From: Setoptus koraiensis
Lineage: Eukaryota; Arthropoda
DNA: 64,000 bases
Direction: 5' to 3'
Assembly: GCA_048013815.1 (NCBI GenBank)
Contig: CM106585.1
Span: 9,610,001-9,674,000 of the forward strand
The notes under the pieces: model-generated
Database searches by the model: none
Seen by the model: the letters and a program-made list of their open reading frames with translations, nothing else
What the model was told of the DNA's origin: nothing
Translations under genes and position numbers: made by a program
In this document: positions 43,537 through 54,957 of the stretch, in pieces
Layout: each line of letters begins with the position of its first letter
Position numbering within the stretch: position 1 is the first letter of the stretch

Positions 43537-46500
43537 ATGTCGACCGCAGCCTGGCCCCCGTCGCTGCACCAGAGCACAGGCAGCGCGGCCAGCCATCAAT
43601 CGACAGCGAATACGCCCAACGACCAGGTTCAATTTATCAATCTCAACCACCACCAATACGCCATCGCGAGAGCGGCCTCATCTCAACAGCAGCAGCACCA
43701 ACAACAACAACAGCAACAACAGCAACAACAGCACCAGCAGCAACAACAGCAACAACAACAACAACAGCAGCAACTGCAATTGCAATACGGCTACAACAAC
43801 AATACTAACAATCTGAATGCAAATCCTCAACGAATCGGCCCCGCTCACTACAGTGGTCAGCTGAACAACAACAACAGCAACAACCACATAATGCAGCAGC
43901 AGCAGCAGCTACTTCAATCGCAATCACAAGCGCCCAGCTACCAAATTGATCCCAATTATTCCTCATCGGCAGGCACGCGTTGTTTCACCAACAAAACAAA
44001 CGCCTCTATTCTTTGCGCTGGAATGGCCAACGCCATCAATATCACGGGCAATATTGTGGCCTCATCGCAAATTAAAATGACGCCAAATCAATCAAATGAC
44101 GCAACACAAACAAACCGACAGGCACAACAGAACGCTGTCCAGTTGCACCACCAGCAACAGTCAGCTATCATTCCAGCAGCGCCCACGGCCAATCAGGCAA
44201 CGGGCCACCAATTCATACAGTTTCAAACGCAAAACAATTCACCCGTGCCGGCATCAGCAACTTTTGCGCAAATGACCCAAAACGCAACTAACAACATAAA
44301 CTCACCGCTTCACCCACAGGTTACCCTCTTCACGAGCAACAACGGTCGACCAGAGGCACAAGCCACTGGGGCCCGCCCGCTGCAACAACAACAACAGCAG
44401 CAGCAACAACAACAACAGCAGCAGCAACAACAACATGTTCAATTGGCTCAACAGGATGCAGCAGCAATTCAATTCTCGCCGATTTTCGCTCATCCAACAG
44501 TCGACAATTTTCGCCAGCCGCCCACAAATAATCAACAAAACCTTATCTCATCGAACAACAAGCAACGATTGTCTCAACAAGCAAGTCAGCAACAATTCCA
44601 AGTTATATGTGGCTCGCCCCAACACGACAATCAATTAATCAATCAGCACCAACAGCAACAACAAGCAGAATATCAAGGCCACTCAGCCGACCACGATCAA
44701 TTGCAATCACAGACATCTATTCCCACAGGTGACAAGGTCAAAAAACGTGCCCCAAAAAGCCGTCAGCCAAGGGCACCTAAGGCGACGACTAACGGACCCA
44801 AAGGCCCGAAAAACAAGGGCAAGAAGGCCGCTTCGACGGACAAAATTGTGGACGATATGCTGGATAACATCTCTGGAGAACATGACAAGAATCAAACAGA
44901 TCAACAGCAACAAAATTACGCACCTATGCAACCTTTCCCTATTACAATAAATGATGTGAACAACGCTGACACCGGCAATTCTTCGACTAAACCCATGACC
45001 GTCGAAAGTGCCACAAACACTACACCGATCAAACAGAAAAAGGCTACTGTGAATAAGAGTAACAATCTGATAACAAAGAAGAAAAAGAAGCGAAAGATGT
45101 CAAGCGATTACGATGGTGCTCATATTTCGCAACAATCACCAGCGGCCGTTGGCGCTAATGACAACGTTGTAGAGCAAGCAAATCAATCAAATGTTATGGT
45201 CACTTATACCTCAGATCAATCTAATCACACTAATAATCAATTGAGCCAAATAGTCAAGCCGGATATACCAGTAATTACATCGAATCTAACTGGCGAAACA
45301 CAGTCGGACAACGCAAATATTCAACTCAATAATCAATCAATAAAAAGATTCATCACCCCAACAGATCTAGTTCTTCAGATCAGAAAGAAGATAAGGGACG
45401 CTCAAGAACACAACGGTGGACATTCTTCTACGATCGCCTCAGCGTCTCAGAATCAAACGCAACCGCTCAATAAGTCCAGACAAATCAAATTTCATGAATA
45501 TAAAGGTCCACCTAGTGTTAGAAAACAAATATTGTCGCAACAACAGCACCAGGCATTATCCAATGGACAATCTCTGAACAATCATCCTGATCAATCCAAA
45601 AATATGTTCCAATCTGTCGACAAAGATGCGACTACTACTAGAATGCAACATGATTTTACTGAGATTAAACCCTCATCTATCATGTCAGCAGACGAGTTTA
45701 CGGCTGCTATAGCGAGGCACCATCTACAACAACAACAAAAGCAAAACAGTAGACAAGAGATTCGCCAGATAGAAACAATTGTTAACCCAGTTATGCACCA
45801 TCAGATGGCCAACGTATCATATCCACCAACTATCATCACGCCTCCCATGAGCTCTGTTGTACAAGGACCTGTAGCAGTAATGGCAGGAAATATACAACAA
45901 CAATTTTGCCAACAAGGCCAACATTCTGTCCATTCTCAAGCGCAGGCACCCACTAGAGTCATCCTGACGTCAAGAGCGATGCCAATCGCACAATTACCAG
46001 GTGACTGTACGGTCAACCGACATATAATAGCTAACAGCAACGGGAACAATCAACAAATTTCTTTGATGGGACAAAGTTCCAATGGATCAACATTTCCGAT
46101 TGCTGTTTGTGGACAAAATCAACAGCAATCGATGCAAATAGTAAGCGGCGATTATGAATTAACTCGCAATTTCATACAACAACAGCCTCAATTGATGCCT
46201 ATCTTACAACAGCACACTGCTGATACTTTCTCTATGAATTGTGGCAATTCTTCGACAATGATCAACCAGACTAATCAAACTATTTTACAGTCTACAACAA
46301 GTAGCAATAATCTATATATTAGAAACAACAACAACCAAATGATTAAATTATACCTGATTGTAGTTCAGCAGCAACAAAATCAACAGCCTGAACAAGTAGC
46401 AAAAGAACAAACCAATGGGCAAAATGTCAAGTTCCAATCGCAAGTAGAGGCAAATAAAGAGGACTCCAATGTTGCCAGTCATGATCCAATGGGTGGTATT

Positions 46501-48153
46501 GAGAATCGCGGAAGTGAGGATAAAATTGAGGACACTCTTAATTCAGGTCAAATTTGTCGCTCTAAAGATGAACAAAATTCACACCAGTTTGCCATTGCTG
46601 ATGATTTGATTGCTCCCTCTTTCAATGATGAGGCATCTAAAATCAATGGCGAGAGCAAGGAGACCAATTCGGATCAAATAAAAGATAATTCATTTGATCC
46701 AACGTCGATCAGAAATGATATGATTGAACAACAAAATCAGGGCACAACAAATCAGTGTTTGTCAAACATACTGTCAACGAATATTTCAGAAGACATAAAT
46801 ATGACCAATTATAACAGTAAAAGTCAACAACAAGATTTAGTGTGCTCAAACGATAATCAAGAAGATATGACTTTCAACGAATATATCGACTTTCAAGATG
46901 TCCCTATGAATGTCGATCAAACTGATTGGATAAAGAAGTTCCTTCCACCGTGTTCAGCCTCAAACTCGTCCGAAACAATTGCGACAATGAATAACAATAG
47001 TCAAACACAAGATGTGTCTTCGTGTTCGATGTCAAACAATGGTCATTCAAGCAACCATGCTAGTCCTGATTCCTCACAATCGCCCAATTATCAAGATGAG
47101 GTCAGAAAAAACGACTATACAAGTGATGACTTTCACGAGCAGCAAGAACATGAAAAACTTTTCAAGACATTGCTAGATTCATCTACTCATGATCATAGTT
47201 TAGATGACAAGTATAATGAGTATAATCATGGTGTAGATATCCATCAAGGCTCAAGGGATCATGCAAATGGGCACAGCTACCAACAGATATTCACGGTTTC
47301 ATCGTCATCAAGAGCTGGTGTATCTGATGAAAAAGTTAAAAATGGAAGTGATAAATGTCAGTTCGTGATGCCATCTCCAATGCCATCTTCTCCTTCGGCC
47401 TCACCAACATCGTCGTCTTCGCGATCATCTACCTCTACTTCTCCGGCATCACCAGCAACAGTGACTTGCAATATAACTAATGCCAATTCTTCTATTTTTG
47501 GCATTAATGTAGGAAGAACAAACAACAAATTTCCGCAAAATCAAGTTCATCATGTCATATCATCGTCAGTTGTTTCTCCCAAGTTTAATAACCATAGTTT
47601 CAGTATGTATAGCAATCAACAACATTCGTTTTCCCCCTCATATAACACGAGCAACAACAATATAAACAATCAGAACAAGTTGGATTATGGTAACAATTGC
47701 TATGAATCGGAAGTCCATCAAACAGTACCAACGAACTCGATCCAAGATTCAAACTTAAATTTGTTGAGTTGTACGAACATGGGTACCAATGAATACGTTT
47801 TGGATGGAGCAAACGATTTAAATAATGGAATATTCTCTGCAGAGGTGAATCATGGGGCTTCAATGCGAAATGTAGAGAGTTCAGGCTCGATGAATAGTGT
47901 GGTTTCAAATGATCTAGCGTCACTCCCGACTTTATCAGATTCGTCATCATTCAATGATCCCATAATGCCAAACACAATTATGATGAACAACAATGATATC
48001 ATTGATACTACTCAAAATCATACTTATAACATTGATGAAAACAGCGACGCAAATACCAAAAGCGACCAAAATAATCAACAATATGCGGCCAACAATACTG
48101 ATTGCATAAACTTGCCAAACATTTTGATGAATAACGATCCATTTTTGTATTAG
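43537..48153 (+). CDS. Large Q/N/S-rich nuclear-type protein, unassigned (possible transcription regulator)
   Basis: 1538 residues in one exon from the ATG at 43537 (GCAGCATGTCG). The frame is open back to an ATG at 43354, but that stretch is a 29-bp tandem repeat that looks untranslated. Long Gln tracts lie near residues 48-86 and 282-306. Basic clusters follow: KVKKRAPKSRQPRAPK (about 404-419) and KKKKKRKM (about 514-521), likely nuclear-localisation signals. A possibly conserved part is LVLQIRKKIRDAQ (about 610-622) followed by RQIKFHEYKGPP (about 648-659). An acidic/aromatic patch (EYIDFQDVPM, then DWIKKFLPP, about 1116-1139) could be a transactivation motif. KFHEYKGPP faintly recalls the KYHQYIPP basic segment of myocardin-related factors, but no RPEL or SAP domain is seen, so I make no assignment. 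Codon composition changes from GC-rich to AT-rich along the frame. Confidence 0.7.
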   Translation: MSTAAWPPSLHQSTGSAASHQSTANTPNDQVQFINLNHHQYAIARAASSQQQQHQQQQQQQQQQQHQQQQQQQQQQQQQLQLQYGYNNNTNNLNANPQRIGPAHYSGQLNNNNSNNHIMQQQQQLLQSQSQAPSYQIDPNYSSSAGTRCFTNKTNASILCAGMANAINITGNIVASSQIKMTPNQSNDATQTNRQAQQNAVQLHHQQQSAIIPAAPTANQATGHQFIQFQTQNNSPVPASATFAQMTQNATNNINSPLHPQVTLFTSNNGRPEAQATGARPLQQQQQQQQQQQQQQQQQHVQLAQQDAAAIQFSPIFAHPTVDNFRQPPTNNQQNLISSNNKQRLSQQASQQQFQVICGSPQHDNQLINQHQQQQQAEYQGHSADHDQLQSQTSIPTGDKVKKRAPKSRQPRAPKATTNGPKGPKNKGKKAASTDKIVDDMLDNISGEHDKNQTDQQQQNYAPMQPFPITINDVNNADTGNSSTKPMTVESATNTTPIKQKKATVNKSNNLITKKKKKRKMSSDYDGAHISQQSPAAVGANDNVVEQANQSNVMVTYTSDQSNHTNNQLSQIVKPDIPVITSNLTGETQSDNANIQLNNQSIKRFITPTDLVLQIRKKIRDAQEHNGGHSSTIASASQNQTQPLNKSRQIKFHEYKGPPSVRKQILSQQQHQALSNGQSLNNHPDQSKNMFQSVDKDATTTRMQHDFTEIKPSSIMSADEFTAAIARHHLQQQQKQNSRQEIRQIETIVNPVMHHQMANVSYPPTIITPPMSSVVQGPVAVMAGNIQQQFCQQGQHSVHSQAQAPTRVILTSRAMPIAQLPGDCTVNRHIIANSNGNNQQISLMGQSSNGSTFPIAVCGQNQQQSMQIVSGDYELTRNFIQQQPQLMPILQQHTADTFSMNCGNSSTMINQTNQTILQSTTSSNNLYIRNNNNQMIKLYLIVVQQQQNQQPEQVAKEQTNGQNVKFQSQVEANKEDSNVASHDPMGGIENRGSEDKIEDTLNSGQICRSKDEQNSHQFAIADDLIAPSFNDEASKINGESKETNSDQIKDNSFDPTSIRNDMIEQQNQGTTNQCLSNILSTNISEDINMTNYNSKSQQQDLVCSNDNQEDMTFNEYIDFQDVPMNVDQTDWIKKFLPPCSASNSSETIATMNNNSQTQDVSSCSMSNNGHSSNHASPDSSQSPNYQDEVRKNDYTSDDFHEQQEHEKLFKTLLDSSTHDHSLDDKYNEYNHGVDIHQGSRDHANGHSYQQIFTVSSSSRAGVSDEKVKNGSDKCQFVMPSPMPSSPSASPTSSSSRSSTSTSPASPATVTCNITNANSSIFGINVGRTNNKFPQNQVHHVISSSVVSPKFNNHSFSMYSNQQHSFSPSYNTSNNNINNQNKLDYGNNCYESEVHQTVPTNSIQDSNLNLLSCTNMGTNEYVLDGANDLNNGIFSAEVNHGASMRNVESSGSMNSVVSNDLASLPTLSDSSSFNDPIMPNTIMMNNNDIIDTTQNHTYNIDENSDANTKSDQNNQQYAANNTDCINLPNILMNNDPFLY
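43678..43790 (+). repeat. Coding CAA/CAG glutamine tract
   Basis: Mixed CAA and CAG codons give a nearly pure polyglutamine stretch near the N-terminus of the Q-rich protein. A second tract lies at 44380-44434. Confidence 0.85.
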
Positions 48154-48477
48154 AATACTCATTTGTGTCAAAATGATTATGAATTATAGATAAATTTCTG
48201 AAGAGGGGAGGACACAATTGAATCACATCTTGATTGATTGGATTCAGAAGTATTTCGTCAATAACAAAACATCAGTAACAAAGAATCACTTTACTTGGAC
48301 AAATCGACCAATCTAAATTATTAGATGGTGAAGTTATACACTCTGGCATCTTCGTTCTAAGTTGTACAAACCATGAGAAATAACTTTAGCCATTTGATTT
48401 TATCTCTGTTTCCTCAGAGTGCTTAAGAACAAATCTTTCTTTTAACGAACAACAATTCATTTCAACTTATTAACCAA

Positions 48478-48483
48478 AATAAA
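48478..48483 (+). terminator. Poly(A) signal of the Q-rich gene
   Basis: AATAAA, 325 bp past the stop at 48153, followed about 30-60 bp on by T-rich sequence (ATTCCTTTGTACTCTCTTCC). This gives a plausible 3' UTR of about 350 bp. Confidence 0.55.
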
Positions 48484-50814
48484 AGTTTTCACAACCAGAA
48501 GAGCTGTCTGCTTTAAAATTGATTCCTTTGTACTCTCTTCCACAAGGGAGACTTACCTGCTAAGCCGATGGCCTTTCGGCTTCATAGAGGTCCTGGTGGT
48601 TGATTTTTTCATGGAGACATCTCAAATGTGGCATATGTGCAATATTATCTGTTGAAATGTGGCTTTTAGCCGTTTTGACTATTGTGAGCCATCAGATTCG
48701 TTGATGTTGGTTGAAGCCAGGGAAATCATTAGCATAATCGTTCACGAGGTGAGAAGTGAAACGCCAGATGGCGCCAGGTGAAAAAATAAAAACACTGATG
48801 ATAACAAAACGAGCTTTTGCCAGCTTCGCTAATCACCTGTCGACTTTTCAGCTGTAATTCAGATGTAATAACAATAGCGATTACATAATCTCGATTGGCT
48901 TGTTAGTTGAGATAGAGTAGTGAACGGAATGTAGCCGCTTCTAGTTAGATGGAGATGTTGGGTCAGATAGAGAGGTAGTAATATATGCAATATGGTTAGA
49001 TAGGCAGCTAAAAAAGACTTGGAAGTGGGTACGAAGAAAGAAAAGAAAAGAAAGAGAAAGTTCTTTGTTGTTTTTGTGGTGATGGTTTCTTTTGATGTCG
49101 AAAGTTGAATTGATATGAGCCGGCAAATTACGTGGAAGTGGCGAAGAATTGGCGCTTATGAGTGAATTGGCGCTGTTATACGAACAAGAGGCGAAAGAAT
49201 GGCGATAAATGATATAGAAACGCGACGAGGCAACGATAATCGCTTTCATGAGAAGCAATCTGTCAGTTTGTTTTAATGTTCATTCAGCTGCAAATTCATT
49301 CGTTGGCTTGATTACACTCGTCAATTTCTCTGGACACCTGGCTTGGCTGTAGCCTGGGCACCAATGAGAATATCATCATCGTTTTCCTTGCCATCTAGCT
49401 ATAACATATCTGTTTGTCTTACCGTATGAGTGTGTCGTCTCATCTCGCATTTGTTATTTGTCTAGCTTGTCTGATGATGCCAAGATGATATTAATCTGGG
49501 GAAAGTTTAGCGTAGCGCTCACCTGTCGCTGGTGCTACCGTGTCACTGATTGGTAGTCGTATAATCTTTTGTTATTTTTGCAATCTTCTTCGTCTCCTTC
49601 TTTTTGTCTCGTCTTTAGCTTCTTGTTCCGTTAAACGACGACAACTAGGAGAGAGAGAGCATGTGTTTGTGTGTGCGAGAGCCTTTACTTTGGATAGATT
49701 GACTTGTCGGTGGCACGCGATGCGCTGCAAACAAGCGACCAAATTGTGCTTTTGTCAGCTTTTTGTCTTGAGACTCTCAAGACGTTGAGTTGCTAACGCA
49801 AGCGATGGCGAGTAAACGTGAGTTCACTCGCCAGTGGCCACCGAGTCTTAATATCATGATACAAAACTATTAGCGATTATTCGCCACTTGGTGACATTGC
49901 CCAGAGAAGAAGATTCGGCGAGGAGAAGCCTGTCCGCTAATTTGCGATAGTTGTGCGTGTCTCAGGGTCTTTTTGGTATTTTTGTTGTTGTTTTGTTTCT
50001 TCTTTCCTCCAGACTCTAAACACTTGCTAACTTCCGGATTATCGTCTGTCCAGTCACCAGGGTTTGATTTGTGTGAGCTGAGAGCTGAGCCGTGAGCCAG
50101 CCGGTCAGCGAGCCATGAGCGAGAGGCCGAGGCGAGATTTATCCAGTCGGCAAGTAGCCGGTGAGTAGCCGACGAGTGAGCGAGGATGCTAGCCAGATAA
50201 ATATAGACACGGGCATTGTCCGTTGACGGCAGTCGTGGAGTTATTGCTATCGTGTCATTCAGTTCAGATTGGGCCATTGCTCACAAGTTGTGCGAGCCAC
50301 AAGTGAAATTGAAAGTTGGCCCATCACAGTTAGCTTATATTGGCGCTGCTGCTGTTGATGGCGACCACAATGTCGTGCAGTTACGTCAGCGACTCACCTT
50401 GTTACTGGCGTACGTAACAAGTAAACGAATTTGCTGCCAACTCGGCAACTAACGAGGCTGGTCGCCGTACAATAATCGCCGGGCCGGATATCAGTGAGCG
50501 CGGCCACTGTCCGGTGTGGCGACAGGCCAGGCGATGGTGTGGCCCGGTTGCTGTCCAGTTGCTGCCTGTCGCTCTGGTTGGTCGGGTCAAGTTGAAGTTG
50601 GCCCAAGTGATAATGTTCGAGCCTTCAATCAGACAGCTTACATGTGTTGCGTAGTAACATTGTTCTAGTTTGCGCAATGGTCAATCTGTTGTGAACTTGT
50701 TGTCGTTGTCATGCCACTCTTGACATTCAACAACGCTGGCCGTGTGTGTGTGTTTATTCGATTAGTGACAGCTCATCACTTGCCATCGTTAGCGCTGACA
50801 GTAACCCATTCATT

Positions 50815-50906
50815 TATTTATCCCGTTATCCAGTTTTCCCGTAATCCATCTATCCAGTTATTCATTCATCCATCAATCCATTCATCCATGCATCCGTGCA
50901 TCCATT
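50815..50906 (+). repeat. CATC/CATT tetranucleotide-like tract
   Basis: Imperfect ATCCATTC, ATCCATGC and ATCCAGTT words over about 90 bp. Confidence 0.75.
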
Positions 50907-51161
50907 AAGCCAGCCATCGTATCGGCGAGACAGCAAGGTACAAACTCATTGTCGCAGGGCACGCTCCTTGTTGTCCCAGATGAGCAATGAAATGTGATAA
51001 GGTTGTTATTACGATCGCACAATCGTTTACAGCGACAATTTGATGATGCTAGTGACAACGTAAAACATATGGCAGCGCTTGCGGGCGCGACATAAAATCA
51101 AATTTTCTTGCATTTTGTGCAATTTAAAACAATTTTACGAGACTGACATTTTTTACTGGTC

Positions 51162-51205
51162 TGTCGCTTCACCTGTTGTTGTGGTGAAGCGACAACAGGT
51201 GAAGC
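51162..51205. repeat. Two mutually exclusive perfect hairpins
   Basis: Hairpin 1: TGTCGCTTCACC (51162-51173) with GGTGAAGCGACA (51183-51194). Hairpin 2: GCTTCACCTGTTGT (51166-51179) with ACAACAGGTGAAGC (51192-51205). They share bases, so only one can form at a time. Confidence 0.85.
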
Positions 51206-51945
51206 TGGCCAAAGTTTGCTCATCATCGCGCGCACAACCCAATTACAATTAAGTGCGCCCGTTACTGGACTGCACTGCGGACATTGATGATGTGACGGTC
51301 AGAGAAGGGCCTGTGTCGCTTTAGTGGCTGCCGGCCAACAGGTGACCATGAGAGGCAGCATGAAGAGCATGAGACAGTACAGTTTGTTCGCTCACCAGTA
51401 AAGAGGAAATTATTATTTGTTATTTGCTATTTGTTTGTGTGCTCGCGACGCAGCGCAAGCGGCCAAACTGGCAAGCCGCCATCAGCTGTTGGCATTTCGG
51501 GCTCCATCTCAAACTGTCAGACTGGTTGCCTTTATCTCGGCTTGTTGAATGGCCACTGCTGAATGCAACCCGTAGACTAAAAGCAAGCGCACCAACTGAC
51601 ACTGAATATTAGATTAGGCACATTAACATTACTTTGTGTGCCCGTTATATAAGTTATATAATATAATATAGTCTTATTATTATAATATAACCACTGGCCA
51701 ACACACGGCTGGCCATAGGTCATACAGTAGGCAGCTTGTAGTGGCGGGCTCCATGTTGTTTGTCGTTGTCGTTGTTGTTGTTGTTGTTGTGTGTCGAGTC
51801 GCGCAAACAACAAAAACATTATTCCATCATAGTAATTCCATTACAGCCATCGCGTTATAGACAGACGACGAGCAGCCGAGTTAGTTAACGCACAGACACT
51901 TTTTCACGTTGTGTCGTCTAAACAATGGTCACACTGATTGCGTTT

Positions 51946-51956
51946 TTTGTTGTTGT

Positions 51957-52003
<47 letters not shown>
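51946..52003 (+). repeat. (TTG)n then (TTGCTG)n microsatellite
   Basis: Several TTG units followed by about seven hexamer TTGCTG units. Confidence 0.9.
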
Positions 52004-52840
52004 TGTTTGGTGCTGTTGTTGTTGGTGCGCTGTGTCGCTGATCGGCGACTATCAATGAACGACCAAACGGCCGATCCAATCAACGCCAGTAGAGCCGATA
52101 GGCGAGCAACCGAGGCGACCGAGATGCACGCTTAGGTGCCTTGGGTCGTGCTCACGCTGTGCAAAGTGTGTCTTTTTTAGCGTCCACTCTTGGCACTTTG
52201 GGCAACATTTAGCACTATGGCGAGTACCGGCACAAACACTCGCTACTGTCAGTTTACTGTCAGTTTGTGTTGCTGCAACAGCGATGCCCACAACAGCGGT
52301 GCCGCTAAAAAGCGGAAGTGACAGCAAGTGGCAACTCTCGCGTGAATTGATATCGAGAGCTGTGTTATTGATATCAATTGTTGTTATTGGGCAGTGATAG
52401 TCGGCTGGCCCGTTGCCGACCAACCAACGCAGATTGACAGACATAACATAAGTGTTATGACTGCCGAATAACAACAGAGGGACTGCGTCACTGCACAACC
52501 ACTGACAGCCACAGTCGGTCGGCAGGCCGGCCGGCCGGCGACCAGCAATTACAATGGGCAATATGCAAATGAGTGCAGCCGGCATGCGGCCAAACACCGC
52601 TGCAAATCAGTATCAGGCAAGGAGCGGGCCAAAAAAGCTAGTCGATCACTTAATGATCCGCTCGCAAATTGATGCATCATCTATCACCGGCCGGCCGGCC
52701 AGTGGCGAGCTGCGGGCACGCTGACCACCGAGTGGCCAGAGCGCTGTTGCGGTCCAGAGAGAGAGAGTAGTGAGTGCAAGTGCCGGCCGCACCGGCCGTC
52801 ACTTGCCGGTGCGGCCGAGCTGTCTTGGCAAGCGTTGTGC

Positions 52841-52920
52841 CGTGTCGTGTCATGTCGTGTCGTGTTGTGCCGTGTTGTGCCGTGTTGTGCAAACATTGTG
52901 CTGTGTTGCGCAAACATTGC
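52841..52920 (+). repeat. 10-bp repeat (CGTGTTGTGC)
   Basis: CGTGTCGTGT and CGTGTTGTGC decamers alternate, then degrade to AAACATTGTG. Confidence 0.75.
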
Positions 52921-53730
52921 GGTCGCGCACTGACTCGATGACGCCATGATTGATGCGTTCCAATTAATCACCTGGCAACAATAATTCATGCTGAGGCAGC
53001 CAGTGCGTGCCGCTCGGCCCTGACTCCGGCCTGACAGCCGGCACAACAACCGGCAAGCCAAATGGCAGATTGGCAAATTGGCCTTACACTTATCGGGCCA
53101 ACAACAGCAACAACATCGAGAGCGGCAGCAACAACAACGACAACAACATCGAGAGCGGCAGCAACAACAACGACAACGACAGCAGTTACAATGACAGCGC
53201 CATATGTGATTGTTGCAAATGTTAGCCAGCGATTCAAGGTGAATGGGCTCATCAGGCGAGCGGTGTTGGCTTAATTAGATAACAAGTAACAATGGCCAAT
53301 TGTGCAGGCCGTCGTCATCAGTGCTGGTCGCGCTATCATCCGTTTATTATGTGTCTATTATCTCATTATTCGGCCATTATTCGCCAGTCGGCCTGCCCGA
53401 CCAATCGCGCAACCGTCAAGGCCAGTGGCAGCTCGACACGCACACGGGGGCCAGCAGGGACACTATCGGCATGAATACATTAGACGCTGGCCATTTCCAT
53501 ATGCTGGCTGCATGTCACATGTTGTCGCAATTAGCAGCGAGCGACCAGCGTCATGACGACAATTGACCCATCGCCGACTGGCCGGTCGGCGCTCAAACAC
53601 GGCGCTCGGACACGGGCCGGCCCACCCGTTGAATCGCGCTAATAAATTCAGTTTGACAGTAAGACGATACGCGCTCGACCGGCTCGCTGCCGCAGCGACG
53701 GCCCGTCAGGTGATTGGCATGATATGCATT

Positions 53731-53803
53731 GCATATTACATAATATTGCATAGTACATAATATTACATATTACATAATATTACATATTACATGATATGTA
53801 ATA
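53731..53803 (+). repeat. AT-rich repeat of TATTACATAA words
   Basis: An AT-rich island in GC-rich surroundings, built from ATTACATA and AATATTGCATA words with a period near 17-21 bp. Confidence 0.75.
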
Positions 53804-53846
53804 CACGCACATTGTTTGAATTATGCATTAGCGCGCGCATCGCCGC

Positions 53847-53890
53847 GCGCAATTTGCGCAATTTGCACAATTTGCGCATTTTGCGCATTT
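53847..53890 (+). repeat. 10-bp repeat (AATTTGCGCA)
   Basis: Four to five tandem copies, each with a TGCGCA palindrome. Confidence 0.75.
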
Positions 53891-54348
53891 AGCGAGCCCC
53901 CGTTTTGTGCCCGTCCGACTGACCGACTGACCGGCGCTGTGTACTTGTGCCCGTCTGTCTGTTGTCCCTCGTCGGGCCGCCCAATTAGAGGCGCCTAATG
54001 TGCATTGGGCTGGCCGTTAATGACGGCGCGCCGCAACCACGCAACCAGCAGCAACAGCAGCGACAACAGCAACAGCAGCGACAACAGCGACAACAGCGAC
54101 AACAGCGACAGCAACACAGGCAACGACAAATGAGAGATCGAGAACAGCTGATGGGGCTGTCAGAGTCAGCTGACTGTGGCGAGACTTTTATTTCATTATC
54201 ACGAGATTTGTCATTAGATTAGAGGTCGCATTGTAATGAGCGGCCGCCACGATTCGTGCGCACCACAATGCACGGCACACAATGAGCTGGGTGTGCAGAT
54301 GTTGTTGATGTCATTGTCATTTAATGGTCGCTGTTGCCTCAGTTGTGG

Positions 54349-54349
54349 T

Positions 54350-54420
<71 letters not shown>

Positions 54421-54426
54421 TCGTTG
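54349..54426 (+). repeat. (TTGCTG)n hexanucleotide microsatellite
   Basis: About twelve perfect hexamers. One plus frame reads all cysteine, another all Leu, so long apparent frames here are artefacts. Confidence 0.9.
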
Positions 54427-54702
54427 TCGGTAGTGGTGTTGCCGTCGTTGCTGTTGTGTCTGGCCGCCGAATCAGTCCGCCAGGCGGCCGAGATGAGACG
54501 CGGCAACGAGACACAAAGCAAAGCGTCGGCCGCCAGTCGCAGCTCGCCAAGGCAACGGCGATTGTTTTGCCGAGATCACCTTGCCAGGCCGTTGTTGTTA
54601 AAATAGTCAGAGATTGTCTGTTTAATTCAATTCAATTCTCTGCTCGTCGCTTTGTTTTTCTCGTTCGCCGGTCGCCACAAGTGCGAGCGCGTGTCGCCCC
54701 AA

Positions 54703-54825
54703 CCGGCCAACCAGGCCAAACAGCCCGAACAGCCCAAACAGCCCGAACAGCCCGAACAGCCCAAACAGCCCGAACAGCCCAAACAGCCCGACTAGCACGA
54801 ACAGTCCGAACAACCCAAACAGCAA
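54703..54825 (+). repeat. 9-bp minisatellite (CAGCCCGAA / CAGCCCAAA)
   Basis: About twelve units alternate G and A at one position. On the minus strand they read as Leu-Phe-Gly repeats. Confidence 0.85.
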
Positions 54826-54899
54826 GTGCAAGCAACCGCCAAACAATGCCAGCGCCACCACAGCTGATCGCTTGGCGGTGCCAGTGGCAGCACCTAACA

Positions 54900-54957
54900 C
54901 ACAGGTAAGAGCACACAGAAGAACAGGTAAGAGAACACAGAAGAACAGGTAAGAGCA
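54900..54957 (+). repeat. 22-bp repeat carrying three splice-donor-like sites
   Basis: CAGGTAAGA occurs at 54902, 54924 and 54946 within copies of a 22-bp ACAGGTAAGAGNACACAGAA unit. Confidence 0.85.

Noticed and set aside
48554-48620. A minus-strand first-exon candidate starting with ATG and encoding MKKSTTRTSMKPKGHR before a CAG|GTAAGT donor
   Set aside because: Too short, no homology recognised, no second exon found. It stays an unproven possibility.
48540-48625. ACTTACCTG and GATTTTTTC on plus, resembling the 5' end and Sm site of U1 snRNA
   Set aside because: The intervening sequence does not match U1 stem-loops. The word is equally a minus-strand splice donor (CAG|GTAAGT).
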